A stretch of 64,000 nt of DNA from positions 62,001 to 126,000 of the forward strand of contig JACJWK010000009.1 of the NCBI GenBank assembly GCA_020637195.1, read 5' to 3'. This document shows positions 43,813-52,193 of this stretch, one piece after another. The number at the start of each line of letters is the position of its first letter. Position 1 is the stretch's first letter. The stretch comes from Microthrixaceae bacterium. GTDB taxonomy: Bacteria; Actinomycetota; Acidimicrobiia; Acidimicrobiales; DATDAH01. The position numbers and the translations under genes are program-made. The notes beneath the pieces were generated by a model, which worked only from the letters and a program-made list of their open reading frames with translations, was not told the DNA's origin and did not search any database.

Positions 43813-45366
43813 GTGAACGGCGCCCGCGCCCTCATCCGCACCCTCGTCGACGCCGGCGTCGACACCTGCTTCGCCAACCCCGGCACCTCCGAGATGCACT
43901 TCGTGGCCGCCCTCGACGACGTGCCCGAGATGCGGGGCGTGCTCTGCCTGTTCGAGGGCGTCGTCACCGGGGCGGCCGACGGCTACGCCCGCATGGCCGA
44001 CAAGCCCGCCGCCACCCTCTTGCACCTCGGCCCCGGCCTGGGCAACGGACTGGCCAACCTGCACAACGCGCGCCGGGCCGGGACGCCCATGGTCAACATC
44101 GTGGGCGACCACGCCACGGGCTACGGCCAGGACGTGTTCTTGACGTCGGACATCGACACCGTGGCCCGCAACCTCGAGGGCTGGGTGGGCACGGCCCGCT
44201 CGTCCGCCGACGTCGGCCGCCTGGCCGCCGAGGCGGTCGCCGCCGCCGCCGGGGCCCCGAACCAGATCGCCACCCTGATCCTGCCCGCGGACGCCTCGTG
44301 GTCCGACGGCGCCGAGCCCGCGCCGGCGCGCGCGCCCGCCGCGCCCGCCACGGTCCCGGCCGTGCGGATCGAGGAGGTGGCCCGTGTGCTGCGCGGCGAC
44401 GGGCCGGTGGCCCTCGTCGTCGGGGGCACCGCCACCCGGGAGGCCGGGGTCACCGCCGCCTCCCGGCTCGGTGCCCACACCGGCGCCAAGGTGTACTGCG
44501 AGTGCTTCCCCACCCGACTCGAGCGCGGCGCCGGCGTGCCCGCGCTCGAGCGCCTCGGGTACCTGGGCGAGTTCGTCCAGATGCAGCTCGAGGGCATCCG
44601 CCACCTGGTCCTCGTCGATGCCGACCTGCCGGCGTCGTTCTTCGCCTACCCCGACAAGGACACCGTCCTCGTGCCCGACGGGTGCGAGGTGCACGTGCTG
44701 GCGGGCCCCGGCGACGACGCCACCGGCGCGCTCGAGGCGCTGGCCGACGCCGTCGGCGCCCCGGCCGACGCCGCGACCGCCCAGGAGCTCGCCCTGCCGG
44801 ACCGCCCGACCGGCGAGCTCGACCCCGAGACGCTGGGCGCCGCCATCGCCCGGCTGCTGCCCGAGCAGGCGGTGCTGGTCGACGAGTCGGCCACCGCGGG
44901 CCTCTGGACCAGCCTGGCCACGGCGGGGTCGCACCCCCACACGCTGCTGACCCTGACCGGGGGTGCGATCGGCTACGGCCTGCCCGCCGCCACCGGCGCC
45001 GCGCTCGCGTGCCCGGACCGGCCCGTCGTGTCCCTCGAGGCCGACGGGTCGGGGATGTACACCCTCCAGGCCCTGTGGACCCAGGCCCGCGAGGACCTCA
45101 ACGTCACGACGGTCGTCTACAACAACCACGCGTACGACATCTTGAACCTCGAGCTCGGCCGGGTGGGCGCGGGCGAGCCCGGGCCGAAGGCCAAGGCGAT
45201 GTTCGACCTGCACGGCCCCGACCTCGACTTCGTGAAGCTGGCCGGCGGGATGGGGGTGCCGGCCAGCCGGCCCACCACGGCCGAGGAGTTCGCCGACGCG
45301 TTCGAGATGGCCCTGGCCGAGCCCGGCCCCTACCTCATCGAGGTCGGCCTCACGTCACGGTTCTAG
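43813..45366 (+). CDS. Thiamine-diphosphate-dependent enzyme, acetolactate-synthase-like
   Basis: 517 residues with the three ThDP-enzyme domains. The pyrimidine domain carries FANPGTSEMHFVAAL and the activating Glu in CLFEGVVTGAADGYARM. The pyrophosphate domain has the metal site ADGSGMYTLQALWTQA ending in VVYNNHAYDIL. Although usually labelled acetolactate synthase large subunit, NPGTSEMHF and the absence of a small-subunit gene point to a decarboxylase or carboligase such as the benzoylformate-decarboxylase group. It likely uses the 2-oxoacid made by the upstream GlcD-like enzyme. GTG start with AGGAG nearby. Confidence 0.85.
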   Translation: MNGARALIRTLVDAGVDTCFANPGTSEMHFVAALDDVPEMRGVLCLFEGVVTGAADGYARMADKPAATLLHLGPGLGNGLANLHNARRAGTPMVNIVGDHATGYGQDVFLTSDIDTVARNLEGWVGTARSSADVGRLAAEAVAAAAGAPNQIATLILPADASWSDGAEPAPARAPAAPATVPAVRIEEVARVLRGDGPVALVVGGTATREAGVTAASRLGAHTGAKVYCECFPTRLERGAGVPALERLGYLGEFVQMQLEGIRHLVLVDADLPASFFAYPDKDTVLVPDGCEVHVLAGPGDDATGALEALADAVGAPADAATAQELALPDRPTGELDPETLGAAIARLLPEQAVLVDESATAGLWTSLATAGSHPHTLLTLTGGAIGYGLPAATGAALACPDRPVVSLEADGSGMYTLQALWTQAREDLNVTTVVYNNHAYDILNLELGRVGAGEPGPKAKAMFDLHGPDLDFVKLAGGMGVPASRPTTAEEFADAFEMALAEPGPYLIEVGLTSRF

Positions 45367-45387
45367 GGGCCCGGGCGGCGCCCGCCC

Positions 45388-46857
45388 TCAGGCCGACGGC
45401 GGCCGGTCCCCACCGGCACGCCGCCGGCTCCGGCGCTCGGTGCGCAGCTTGGCGGGCTTGTCCGAGCGGGTGGACTGGCGCACGGCGTCGCGGAGGATGA
45501 CGCCGACCGTGGCGATCATCACCTTCATGTCCTCCCACGGGGACCAGTGCTCGATGTAGTAGTTGTCGAACCGGGCCCGCTCCTCGATCGACGTGTCGCC
45601 CCGCAGCCCGTGGATCTGGGCCAGGCCGGTGAGCCCGACGGGGAGGCGGTGGCGGTCGGCGTAGTGGGTGACCTGGGCCGAGAAGCGACTGACGAAGTGG
45701 GGGCGCTCCGGCCGGGGCCCCACGAGGGACATGTCGCCCCGCAGCACGTTCCAGAGCTGGGGGAGCTCGTCCAGGCTGAGGCGGCGCAGCCACTTCCCGA
45801 TGCCGGTCTGGCGGGGGTCGTCGTCCACCGACCAGGTCACGTCGGCGTCGGTGTTCACGCGCAGGGTGCGGAACTTCAGCACCTCGATCTCGTGGCCGTG
45901 CTGGCCGATCCGGCGCTGCCGGAACAGGATCGGGCCCGGGCTGCTCAGCCGGACCGAGAGCGCGAGCACGCCCAGGAGGGGGGCCAGCACCACGAGCAGG
46001 GTGGCCGAGACGACCACGTCGGCGATCCGCTTCACCTTCCAGGCGCCCGCGCGCAGGGCGGCCCGGCGCACCTGGAACAGCGGGATGCCCCACACGTGCT
46101 CGACGTCGGGCCCGCCGGGCGAGAACCCCAGCTCGAAGAAGCGGGGGACGACGTGCAGCTCGACGTCGTGCAGCCCGGTCGAGCGCAGGGTGGCCACGAG
46201 CTCCTGCTCCCCCCTCGGCCCGAAGGCCACGAGGACCCGCCGGACGTCGTGCTCGTGGATGACCTTCTCGAGGTCGGCCATGCCGCCCAGGAGGTCCAGG
46301 CCGGGCTGGGAAGGCACGTCGTCGATGAAGCCCACCGGCACGAGGCCGTACTCGGGGTGCTCGTCGAGGAGCCGCGCGAGCTCGATGCCCACCGCACCCG
46401 CGCCGACGATGAGCGCGTTCTCACGCAGCTGGCCGGCGCGACGGGCGGTGCGGATGACCGCGTAGGTCGACGTCCGGCCGACGACGACCGCGGCCCCGGT
46501 GACCGCCACCTGGTCGAACAGCGTGCCGGGGAGGTCGATGAACGGGGACAGGCCCCCGATGACCAGCAGCGGGATGCCGGCGCCGAGCAGGAGCCGGGGC
46601 AGCTCGGACAGGCTGCTGAGGGCCAGGTGGCGCCGGTACGTGCCCACCATCCCCAGCGTGACGAACACGCCGGCGGCGTAGGCGACGTTGGCCCACCCCA
46701 CCGACGGCAGCACCGCCAGCCCCACCAGCGCGGCGGCCAGGTCGGCGACGACGCGCAGCGACCACGGGCTGAGCGGCCCGCGCCGACGGCGGACGGTGCG
46801 CGGCGCGTCGTCGCGGTGACCGCTGATCGCGACGAGGGGGCCTTCGGCAACTGCCAT
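45388..46857 (-). CDS. Polyprenyl glycosylphosphotransferase (exopolysaccharide initiating enzyme)
   Basis: 489 residues of WbaP/WcaJ type. Four to five N-terminal transmembrane segments, a Rossmann-like middle domain (ALIVGAGAVGIELARLL near residue 150) and the C-terminal bacterial sugar transferase domain: KRIADVVVSATLLVVLAPLL, VLKFRTLRVNTDADV, LSLDELPQLWNVLRGDMSLV then GPRPERP. It attaches the first sugar-1-phosphate to undecaprenyl phosphate. ATG 46857 is used; an AAAGGAGG site lies 47 bases upstream and could serve a longer, poorly conserved start. Confidence 0.93.
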   Translation of the reverse strand: MAVAEGPLVAISGHRDDAPRTVRRRRGPLSPWSLRVVADLAAALVGLAVLPSVGWANVAYAAGVFVTLGMVGTYRRHLALSSLSELPRLLLGAGIPLLVIGGLSPFIDLPGTLFDQVAVTGAAVVVGRTSTYAVIRTARRAGQLRENALIVGAGAVGIELARLLDEHPEYGLVPVGFIDDVPSQPGLDLLGGMADLEKVIHEHDVRRVLVAFGPRGEQELVATLRSTGLHDVELHVVPRFFELGFSPGGPDVEHVWGIPLFQVRRAALRAGAWKVKRIADVVVSATLLVVLAPLLGVLALSVRLSSPGPILFRQRRIGQHGHEIEVLKFRTLRVNTDADVTWSVDDDPRQTGIGKWLRRLSLDELPQLWNVLRGDMSLVGPRPERPHFVSRFSAQVTHYADRHRLPVGLTGLAQIHGLRGDTSIEERARFDNYYIEHWSPWEDMKVMIATVGVILRDAVRQSTRSDKPAKLRTERRSRRRAGGDRPPSA

Positions 46858-46957
46858 GTTCGTGGTGCCGCCGTTCTCCGAGCCGAGCCGATGGGACTGC
46901 CTCCTTTCGGTCACCCGGCGGGCGGGTTGAGGGCGCACCCGACCGGATCCGGCGCGC

Positions 46958-48031
46958 TCAGGCTCGCACGAGCGACTCGGCGATCCCCGTCACCGCGGCC
47001 GTGAAGCGTGCCTCGGTGAAGCGGTGGGCCGACGCCGACACGTCGGCCCGGTCCCAGTCGACGGCCGCGGCGGAGCGCACCGCGTCGACCAGGGAGGCGA
47101 CCGTCGGCTCGGCGAACAGCACGCCGGACCGGCCGGGCTCGACCGAGTCCCGGGCACCGCCGGCGTCGAGGGCGACCACCGGCGTCCCCGCGGCCATGGC
47201 CTCGACCATCGTGATGCCGAAGTCCTCGACCCCGGCGAAGACCAGCCCGCGGGCGCCCGCGAGCAGTCCCGGCAGCTCGTCGTCGGGCACCCGCCCGGCG
47301 AAGCGGACGTTGGCCGGCGCGGACGCCTCGAGCTCGGCCCGGGCCCGACCCTCCCCCGCCACCACCAGGGGCCAGCCCAGCTCCCGGAACGCCTCGATCA
47401 CCAGGTCGACCCGCTTGTAGGCGACGAGCCGCGAGAACGACACGAAGTAGTCCCCCGCCGGCGTGTCGAGGGCGCCGGCGAAGCGCTCCACCTCGACCGG
47501 GGGGTGCACCACCTCGGCGTCGCGCCCGTACGCCGACCGGATGCGCCCGGCCACCTCGGTGGAGTTGGCCAGGAAGAGGTCGGGACGACGGCTGCGCCGG
47601 CGGTCACCCGGCTTCAACAGCGCGGCCGCGGCGCCGGTGAGCCCGGTCGACAGGCCCCGTTCGCCGGCGAGCTGCTCACGCTCCCAGAGGAAGCGGGGCG
47701 GGGTGTGGCAGTAGACGAGGTGCGGGGTCCCGGGTCGCACGCGGGCGTTCAGGGCGAAGGAGTGGAAGCTGGTGATGACGAGGTCGGCGTCGGGCACGCG
47801 CAGGGTGTGCATCGCCGGCGGGATCAGGGGCAGCACCCGCAGGTGGGCGCCCCTCCGCGTGGCGAAGCGCTGGAGGAAGGTCGTGTGCACGGGGTCCCAG
47901 CCCGGGAACTCGGGCGCATAGAAGAGGCTCGTGTTGACCCCCGCGCCCGGATAGGCCCGTCGCAGCGCCCCGACGACCTTCTCGCTCCCGGCCAGGTTGG
48001 TGAGCCACTCGTGGACCAGCTCGACGCGCAC
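46958..48031 (-). CDS. Family 4 glycosyltransferase (mannosyltransferase WbaZ-like)
   Basis: 357 residues, GT-B fold. It opens VRVELVHEWLTNLAGSEKVV and contains LVYCHTPPRFLWE, then YFVSFSRLVAYKRVDLVIEA and the catalytic EDFGITMVEAMAAGTPVVAL (E-x7-E). The pattern matches GT4 mannosyltransferases of O-antigen clusters. GTG 48031 follows TAGGTT by 7 bases, marking a leaderless promoter. It is upstream of the initiating transferase gene by 100 bases. Confidence 0.9.
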   Translation of the reverse strand: MRVELVHEWLTNLAGSEKVVGALRRAYPGAGVNTSLFYAPEFPGWDPVHTTFLQRFATRRGAHLRVLPLIPPAMHTLRVPDADLVITSFHSFALNARVRPGTPHLVYCHTPPRFLWEREQLAGERGLSTGLTGAAAALLKPGDRRRSRRPDLFLANSTEVAGRIRSAYGRDAEVVHPPVEVERFAGALDTPAGDYFVSFSRLVAYKRVDLVIEAFRELGWPLVVAGEGRARAELEASAPANVRFAGRVPDDELPGLLAGARGLVFAGVEDFGITMVEAMAAGTPVVALDAGGARDSVEPGRSGVLFAEPTVASLVDAVRSAAAVDWDRADVSASAHRFTEARFTAAVTGIAESLVRA

Positions 48032-48038
48032 GGGATCG

Positions 48039-48044
48039 AACCTA
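48039..48044 (-). promoter_or_regulatory. Predicted -10 element of a leaderless promoter (GT4 gene)
   Basis: TAGGTT on the minus strand, 7 bases before GTG 48031. Confidence 0.5.
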
Positions 48045-48151
48045 CAGCGGCCGTAAAGAGTGCCGGGGCGGGGCCGATAGGCGGGGGTCACCCGCCGCGG
48101 TGACCGGTCCACGCCGAGGGCGCCCGGGAGAGAGCGAAGGTCCTGGCCACC

Positions 48152-49645
48152 ATGGAATCCACGAACCCGCTGCACGTCGTGTGGGGCTACCGCTGGTGGC
48201 TCCTCGCGTTCGCGTCCGTCACCGCGGTCGTGGTCTTCGGGCTCTCGTCACTCCAGGCCCAGCAGTACCAGGCCACCGCGGTGCTCCAGGTGGTGTCGGG
48301 GCGAGCGTCGGCGAACGAGTTCGTCTCGTCCGAGGAGCTGTTCCAGAAGACCAACTTCTACGCGTCCCTGGCCCGCACCCGCCCCGTCGAGGAGGCGGCC
48401 GCCGCGGCCCTCGACCCCGGGGCCGACGATCCCGACCTCGGCGCACCGGTCGACATCTCGGCCCGCGCCGACGTGCAGCTCCTCGACGTCACCGCCACGT
48501 CGGGTGACCCGGAGACGGCCGCCGACGTCGCCAACGCGTACGCCGAGGCGTTCTCGACGTTCATCGCGGACCGCCAGGCCGCCGAGCGGGAGAGCACCAT
48601 CGACCGGATCCAGGCCCGCGTCGACGAGATCGACCAGGGCCTGGCCGTCGACCCCGAGGACGTGGCCCTCACCACCGAGCTCGACCAGCTCCAGACCCAG
48701 GCGGCCGAGGTGCGGGGGGCCCCGAGCGACGCCGCCACGCTCCTCGAGGAGGCGACGCCGCCCGACACGCCGGTCGCGCCCAAACCCCTGCGCAACGCCA
48801 TCTTGGCGTTCCTCGCCGCGCTCGTGGTCGGATCGGCCGCCGCCTACGCCCGGTCGGCGCTGACCGACCGCTACGCGAGCGCCGAGGAGGCGGCCCACGA
48901 CCTCGGCCTGCCCGTCCTGGCGTCGGTGTCGCGCTCGAGCCCCGACACCGCCGAGGCCGTCGAGGCGTTCCGGGTGCTGCGCACCAGCGTCTCGTACGCG
49001 CTCCGCGAGCACGTGGGCCCGGTGCTGATGGTCACGAGCGCCACGCCCGGCTCGGGCAAGACCCACATCTCGATCAACATGGCGCAGTCGTTCGCCGCGG
49101 AGGGGCGTCGGGTGATCCTCGTGGACTGCGACTTCCGCCGCCCCGCGGTCAACAAGCGCCTCGGCATCCCCATCAAGCCGGGCATGACCGACCTGGTGGG
49201 CGGCACGGGCGCCCAGAGCCCGGAGCTGGCCGGTGGGCGCCTCCCCCTGTGGTCGTTGCCCGTGCCCGGCGCCACCGAGTACCTGGACGTCGTCCCCGCC
49301 GGCAGCAGCATCCTCGACCCCGCCGCGGCCCTCACGACCGACCGCGCCGCCCAGGTGTTCGACAACATCAGCGCCCAGTACGACCTGTCGGTCATCGACA
49401 GCCCGCCGACGCTCCCGGTGGTCGACCCACTCGTGCTGGCCCACTACGCCGACGGCGTGCTCTTCGTGGTCGACGGCCGCAAGGACCGCCGCAGCGACGT
49501 GCGCCGGGCACTCGAGACGCTGCGGGCGGTCGACGCACCGGTCATCGGCTTCGTGTTCAACAGCGCCTCGGCGCCCGAGCGCCGCTACAGCTACTCCGAC
49601 CAGCGCGGGCTGCACGAGGCCGAGGTCGTCAGGGCATCGGCGTGA
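48152..49645 (+). CDS. Wzz chain-length regulator fused to BY-kinase
   Basis: 497 residues. The Wzz half has a transmembrane helix at about 15-33, an extracytoplasmic coiled region and a second helix near 215-235 after PPDTPVAPKPLRNA. The cytoplasmic kinase half has Walker A SATPGSGKT, Walker A' VILVDCDFRRP and Walker B VIDSPP. A short tail RRYSYSDQR offers few tyrosines for autophosphorylation, fewer than typical Wzc. It controls polymer length and export. Starts a plus-strand unit with the Wzy-like gene, whose GTG overlaps its stop. Confidence 0.92.
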   Translation: MESTNPLHVVWGYRWWLLAFASVTAVVVFGLSSLQAQQYQATAVLQVVSGRASANEFVSSEELFQKTNFYASLARTRPVEEAAAAALDPGADDPDLGAPVDISARADVQLLDVTATSGDPETAADVANAYAEAFSTFIADRQAAERESTIDRIQARVDEIDQGLAVDPEDVALTTELDQLQTQAAEVRGAPSDAATLLEEATPPDTPVAPKPLRNAILAFLAALVVGSAAAYARSALTDRYASAEEAAHDLGLPVLASVSRSSPDTAEAVEAFRVLRTSVSYALREHVGPVLMVTSATPGSGKTHISINMAQSFAAEGRRVILVDCDFRRPAVNKRLGIPIKPGMTDLVGGTGAQSPELAGGRLPLWSLPVPGATEYLDVVPAGSSILDPAAALTTDRAAQVFDNISAQYDLSVIDSPPTLPVVDPLVLAHYADGVLFVVDGRKDRRSDVRRALETLRAVDAPVIGFVFNSASAPERRYSYSDQRGLHEAEVVRASA

Positions 49646-51135
49646 GCGCCCCCCGGGTCCGGCTGCGATCCGGGGTCGGGCCCCTCCTCCTCGTCGCCGG
49701 CGTCCTTCTCGGCGTGCTCCTGTGGGCGGGCATGGCCGTGGTGGGCCCGGCGGTCGCCCTCCTGCCGATGGCGCTCGTCATCTGCTGGTGGCTCTTCTGG
49801 CACCCGCTGCCCACGCTGGGGTTGCTGTTCGCCACCACCGTGCTGATCGAGGGCCAGTCCGAGGTGTGGCCGGTGACGCTCGACCGCTGGTACGGGACCA
49901 TCGGCCCGACCCCCCTGCACCCGCCCGACCTGCTCGTCCTCCTGCTGCTCGGCTGGGTGGTCCACGAGCGCGTCCGCACGACGCGACCGGGCCCGGGGCT
50001 CGGCCCGTTCGCCCCACCGATGGCGCTGCTCGCCGTCGCGCTGGCCTTCGGCCTGGTCACCGGCTACCTCGGGGCCTCCGACCGCATCGACCTCATCGGC
50101 TCGGCCCGCGTGCTCGCGCTGTTGCTGGTCGTCCCGCTCGTGACCGCCGAGGTCCTCGGTCGCACCGCGCGGACGCGCGCCGCCGTCGGGTTCGCCGTCG
50201 CCCTCGTCGCGGGCCGGGCCGCGATCGCGCTCGCCGGGGTCCTCACCGGCCGTGCGCCCGGCGCCCCGGGGTCGTCCGGGGTCACCGCCGCGGTCAGCGC
50301 CGAGGCCAGCACCTTCTACGAGCCCACCATGAACTTCTTGATGGTGGTGACGGTCCTCGGCATCACCGTGGCGCTGGTGCGCCGGCTGTCGCTGCCCCGT
50401 TGGCTGCTCCTGGTCGCGCCGATGCTCCTGGTGACGATCGCGCTCTCCTACCGCCGGAGCTTCTGGATCGCCACGATCCTGGGCCTCGTGCTGGTGCTGC
50501 TCGTCGCCACGGGCCGGCGGGGCCGGCCCTGGCTCGTCCTCGGCGGTGCGGCCGTCGTCCTGGCCCTCTACGTGGCGATCTCGGCGGGCGGCTCCACCGA
50601 CGCGACCAACCCGGTGCTCTACCGGGCCGAGTCGCTGAACCCGTCGAAGCTCACGACCACGACGGGCGACCGGTACCGCCTCGACGAGCAGCGCAACGTG
50701 CTCGCCGAGCTCCGCGCCCATCCTCTGACCGGTCTGGGCCTCGGGGTCCCCTGGACGGTGCGCTTCGCGCTCTCCGAGTACCACGAGGGTGGTCAGCTGT
50801 ACACCCACGTGACGCCCCTCTGGTTCTGGCTGAAGCTGGGCCCCCTCGGCCTGGTCGCCTACGTCTGGCTCTGGGCGATCGCCATCCGCACCGCGTACCG
50901 GGTCTGGCGACGGGGGTCGGACGGGCGCGTCCGGGCCGGCGCCCTGGCCCTGGCCGCCGGGTTCTGCGGCCTGATCGTCGCCGAGCTGACCGGCCCGTTC
51001 ACCGGGATCGACGTCCGCATCACCCTGGTGGTGGGCATGTGCTTCGGCTGGCTCGTCGCCGCGGCGGCCGCGATCCGCCCCCCGACGGGAGCCGAGGACG
51101 ACGACGCCCGGCGCTACGCCGTCGCCGCCCGGTAG
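49642..51135 (+). CDS. O-antigen ligase/polymerase-like membrane protein (Wzy/WaaL)
   Basis: 497 residues with about 11-12 hydrophobic segments. The large periplasmic loop contains STDATNPVLYRAESLN, then DRYRLDEQRNVLAELRAH and PLTGLGLGVPWTV, the signature of the Wzy_C (O-antigen ligase) domain. By context a polysaccharide polymerase. GTGA overlap with the BY-kinase gene; 3' end overlaps the convergent glycosyltransferase by 22 bases. Confidence 0.85.
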   Translation: MSAPRVRLRSGVGPLLLVAGVLLGVLLWAGMAVVGPAVALLPMALVICWWLFWHPLPTLGLLFATTVLIEGQSEVWPVTLDRWYGTIGPTPLHPPDLLVLLLLGWVVHERVRTTRPGPGLGPFAPPMALLAVALAFGLVTGYLGASDRIDLIGSARVLALLLVVPLVTAEVLGRTARTRAAVGFAVALVAGRAAIALAGVLTGRAPGAPGSSGVTAAVSAEASTFYEPTMNFLMVVTVLGITVALVRRLSLPRWLLLVAPMLLVTIALSYRRSFWIATILGLVLVLLVATGRRGRPWLVLGGAAVVLALYVAISAGGSTDATNPVLYRAESLNPSKLTTTTGDRYRLDEQRNVLAELRAHPLTGLGLGVPWTVRFALSEYHEGGQLYTHVTPLWFWLKLGPLGLVAYVWLWAIAIRTAYRVWRRGSDGRVRAGALALAAGFCGLIVAELTGPFTGIDVRITLVVGMCFGWLVAAAAAIRPPTGAEDDDARRYAVAAR

Positions 51136-52193
51136 ACGGCCCGCGTCGCCTCGACCATCGCCTCCGCCCGGTGCCCGCGGGCGATCCGGTGGGCGGCGCC
51201 GCTGGCCTCCGCCGGTGCCGCGAGCGCCCGTTCGACCGCTTCGGCCCATCCCCGCTCGTCACCGGGAGCCACCACCTGCACGCCCAGGGGGTCCGTGGCC
51301 GTCACCAGCTCCCGATGGGGGGCGATGTCGGACAGCACGAGGGGAAGACCGACGGCGAGGGCCTCGAGCGGGGTGAAGGGCAGGCCCTCGTAGGCCGACG
51401 GGGCGACGAGCACGTCCGCCGCGGCCATCTCCTCCGCCGGCGACGGAGCGAAGCCGACCAGCTCCACCTGGCCGCCCAGGTCGTTCGCCTCGGCGGCGGC
51501 GGCGATGTCGCCGGCGCGCGGCCCGTCCCCCACCACCCGCAGCTCGGCGTCGATCCCCCGGGCCCGGACGGCCGCGAGCACCGGCACGAGGTGCGAGACG
51601 CCCTTCTGCTCGGTCAGCCGGCCCACGAACAGCAGCCGCGGGCGGCGAGGCGGGCCGGAGGGGCGCCGAGGTGCGGCGCCGACCGGCACTCCGTTGGGGA
51701 TCACCGCGATCGGCGGCGGCCGCCGCCAGCGCGCCTCGGCCTCTCGTGCGGCGGCGTCGCCGACGACGATCATCGTGGCGATGCGCCGGTTGGCCAGTCG
51801 TCGGGTCGTCTCCCAGTGGGGGCCGGCGTGGCGGAGCTGCGGGAGGTGGTCGGTGATCACCGACGGGCGACCCCAGGGCAGCAGGAGGAACGACGCGCCC
51901 CGGAACGCGAAGGGGTCGACGAAGTTCCAGTGCACCACGACCGGATCGTGCTCCCGGACCGCGGCCCGGATGGGACCGGGTCGGGCGCGTCCCGCGATCA
52001 CCCGGGTGTCGGGTGCGATCGCTCCCAGACGCGGGGCGAGACGGGCGGCGGCGTCGGCGTCGGCGACGAACACGACGGCCGCGGTCGGCACCCCCGCCGC
52101 CACCAGCCCCGATCCGAGGATCTCGAGGTAGCGCTCCGCGCCGCCGAAGGCGCCGGGGAACTCGTGTACGAGCAGGACCGGGCCGCCGGTCAC
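51114..52193 (-). CDS. Family 4 glycosyltransferase
   Basis: 359 residues, GT-B fold. LLVHEFPGAFGGAERYLEIL opens the acceptor domain; IAVIPNGVPVGAA, RLLFVGRLTEQKGVSHL and the catalytic SAYEGLPFTPLEALAVGLPL (E-x7-E) define the donor domain. Sugar specificity unknown. GTG overlaps the flippase stop as GTGA, so the two genes are translationally coupled. Confidence 0.9.
   Translation of the reverse strand: MTGGPVLLVHEFPGAFGGAERYLEILGSGLVAAGVPTAAVVFVADADAAARLAPRLGAIAPDTRVIAGRARPGPIRAAVREHDPVVVHWNFVDPFAFRGASFLLLPWGRPSVITDHLPQLRHAGPHWETTRRLANRRIATMIVVGDAAAREAEARWRRPPPIAVIPNGVPVGAAPRRPSGPPRRPRLLFVGRLTEQKGVSHLVPVLAAVRARGIDAELRVVGDGPRAGDIAAAAEANDLGGQVELVGFAPSPAEEMAAADVLVAPSAYEGLPFTPLEALAVGLPLVLSDIAPHRELVTATDPLGVQVVAPGDERGWAEAVERALAAPAEASGAAHRIARGHRAEAMVEATRAVYRAATA

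Noticed and set aside
45367..45387. Terminator in the convergent gap after the ThDP enzyme gene
   Set aside because: Only short GC stems can be drawn (gggcg/cgccc type), no better than chance at this base composition.
46858..46957. Leader peptide or riboswitch ahead of the sugar transferase, suggested by a distant AAAGGAGG
   Set aside because: No start codon lies at a suitable distance outside the main frame and no conserved fold is apparent.
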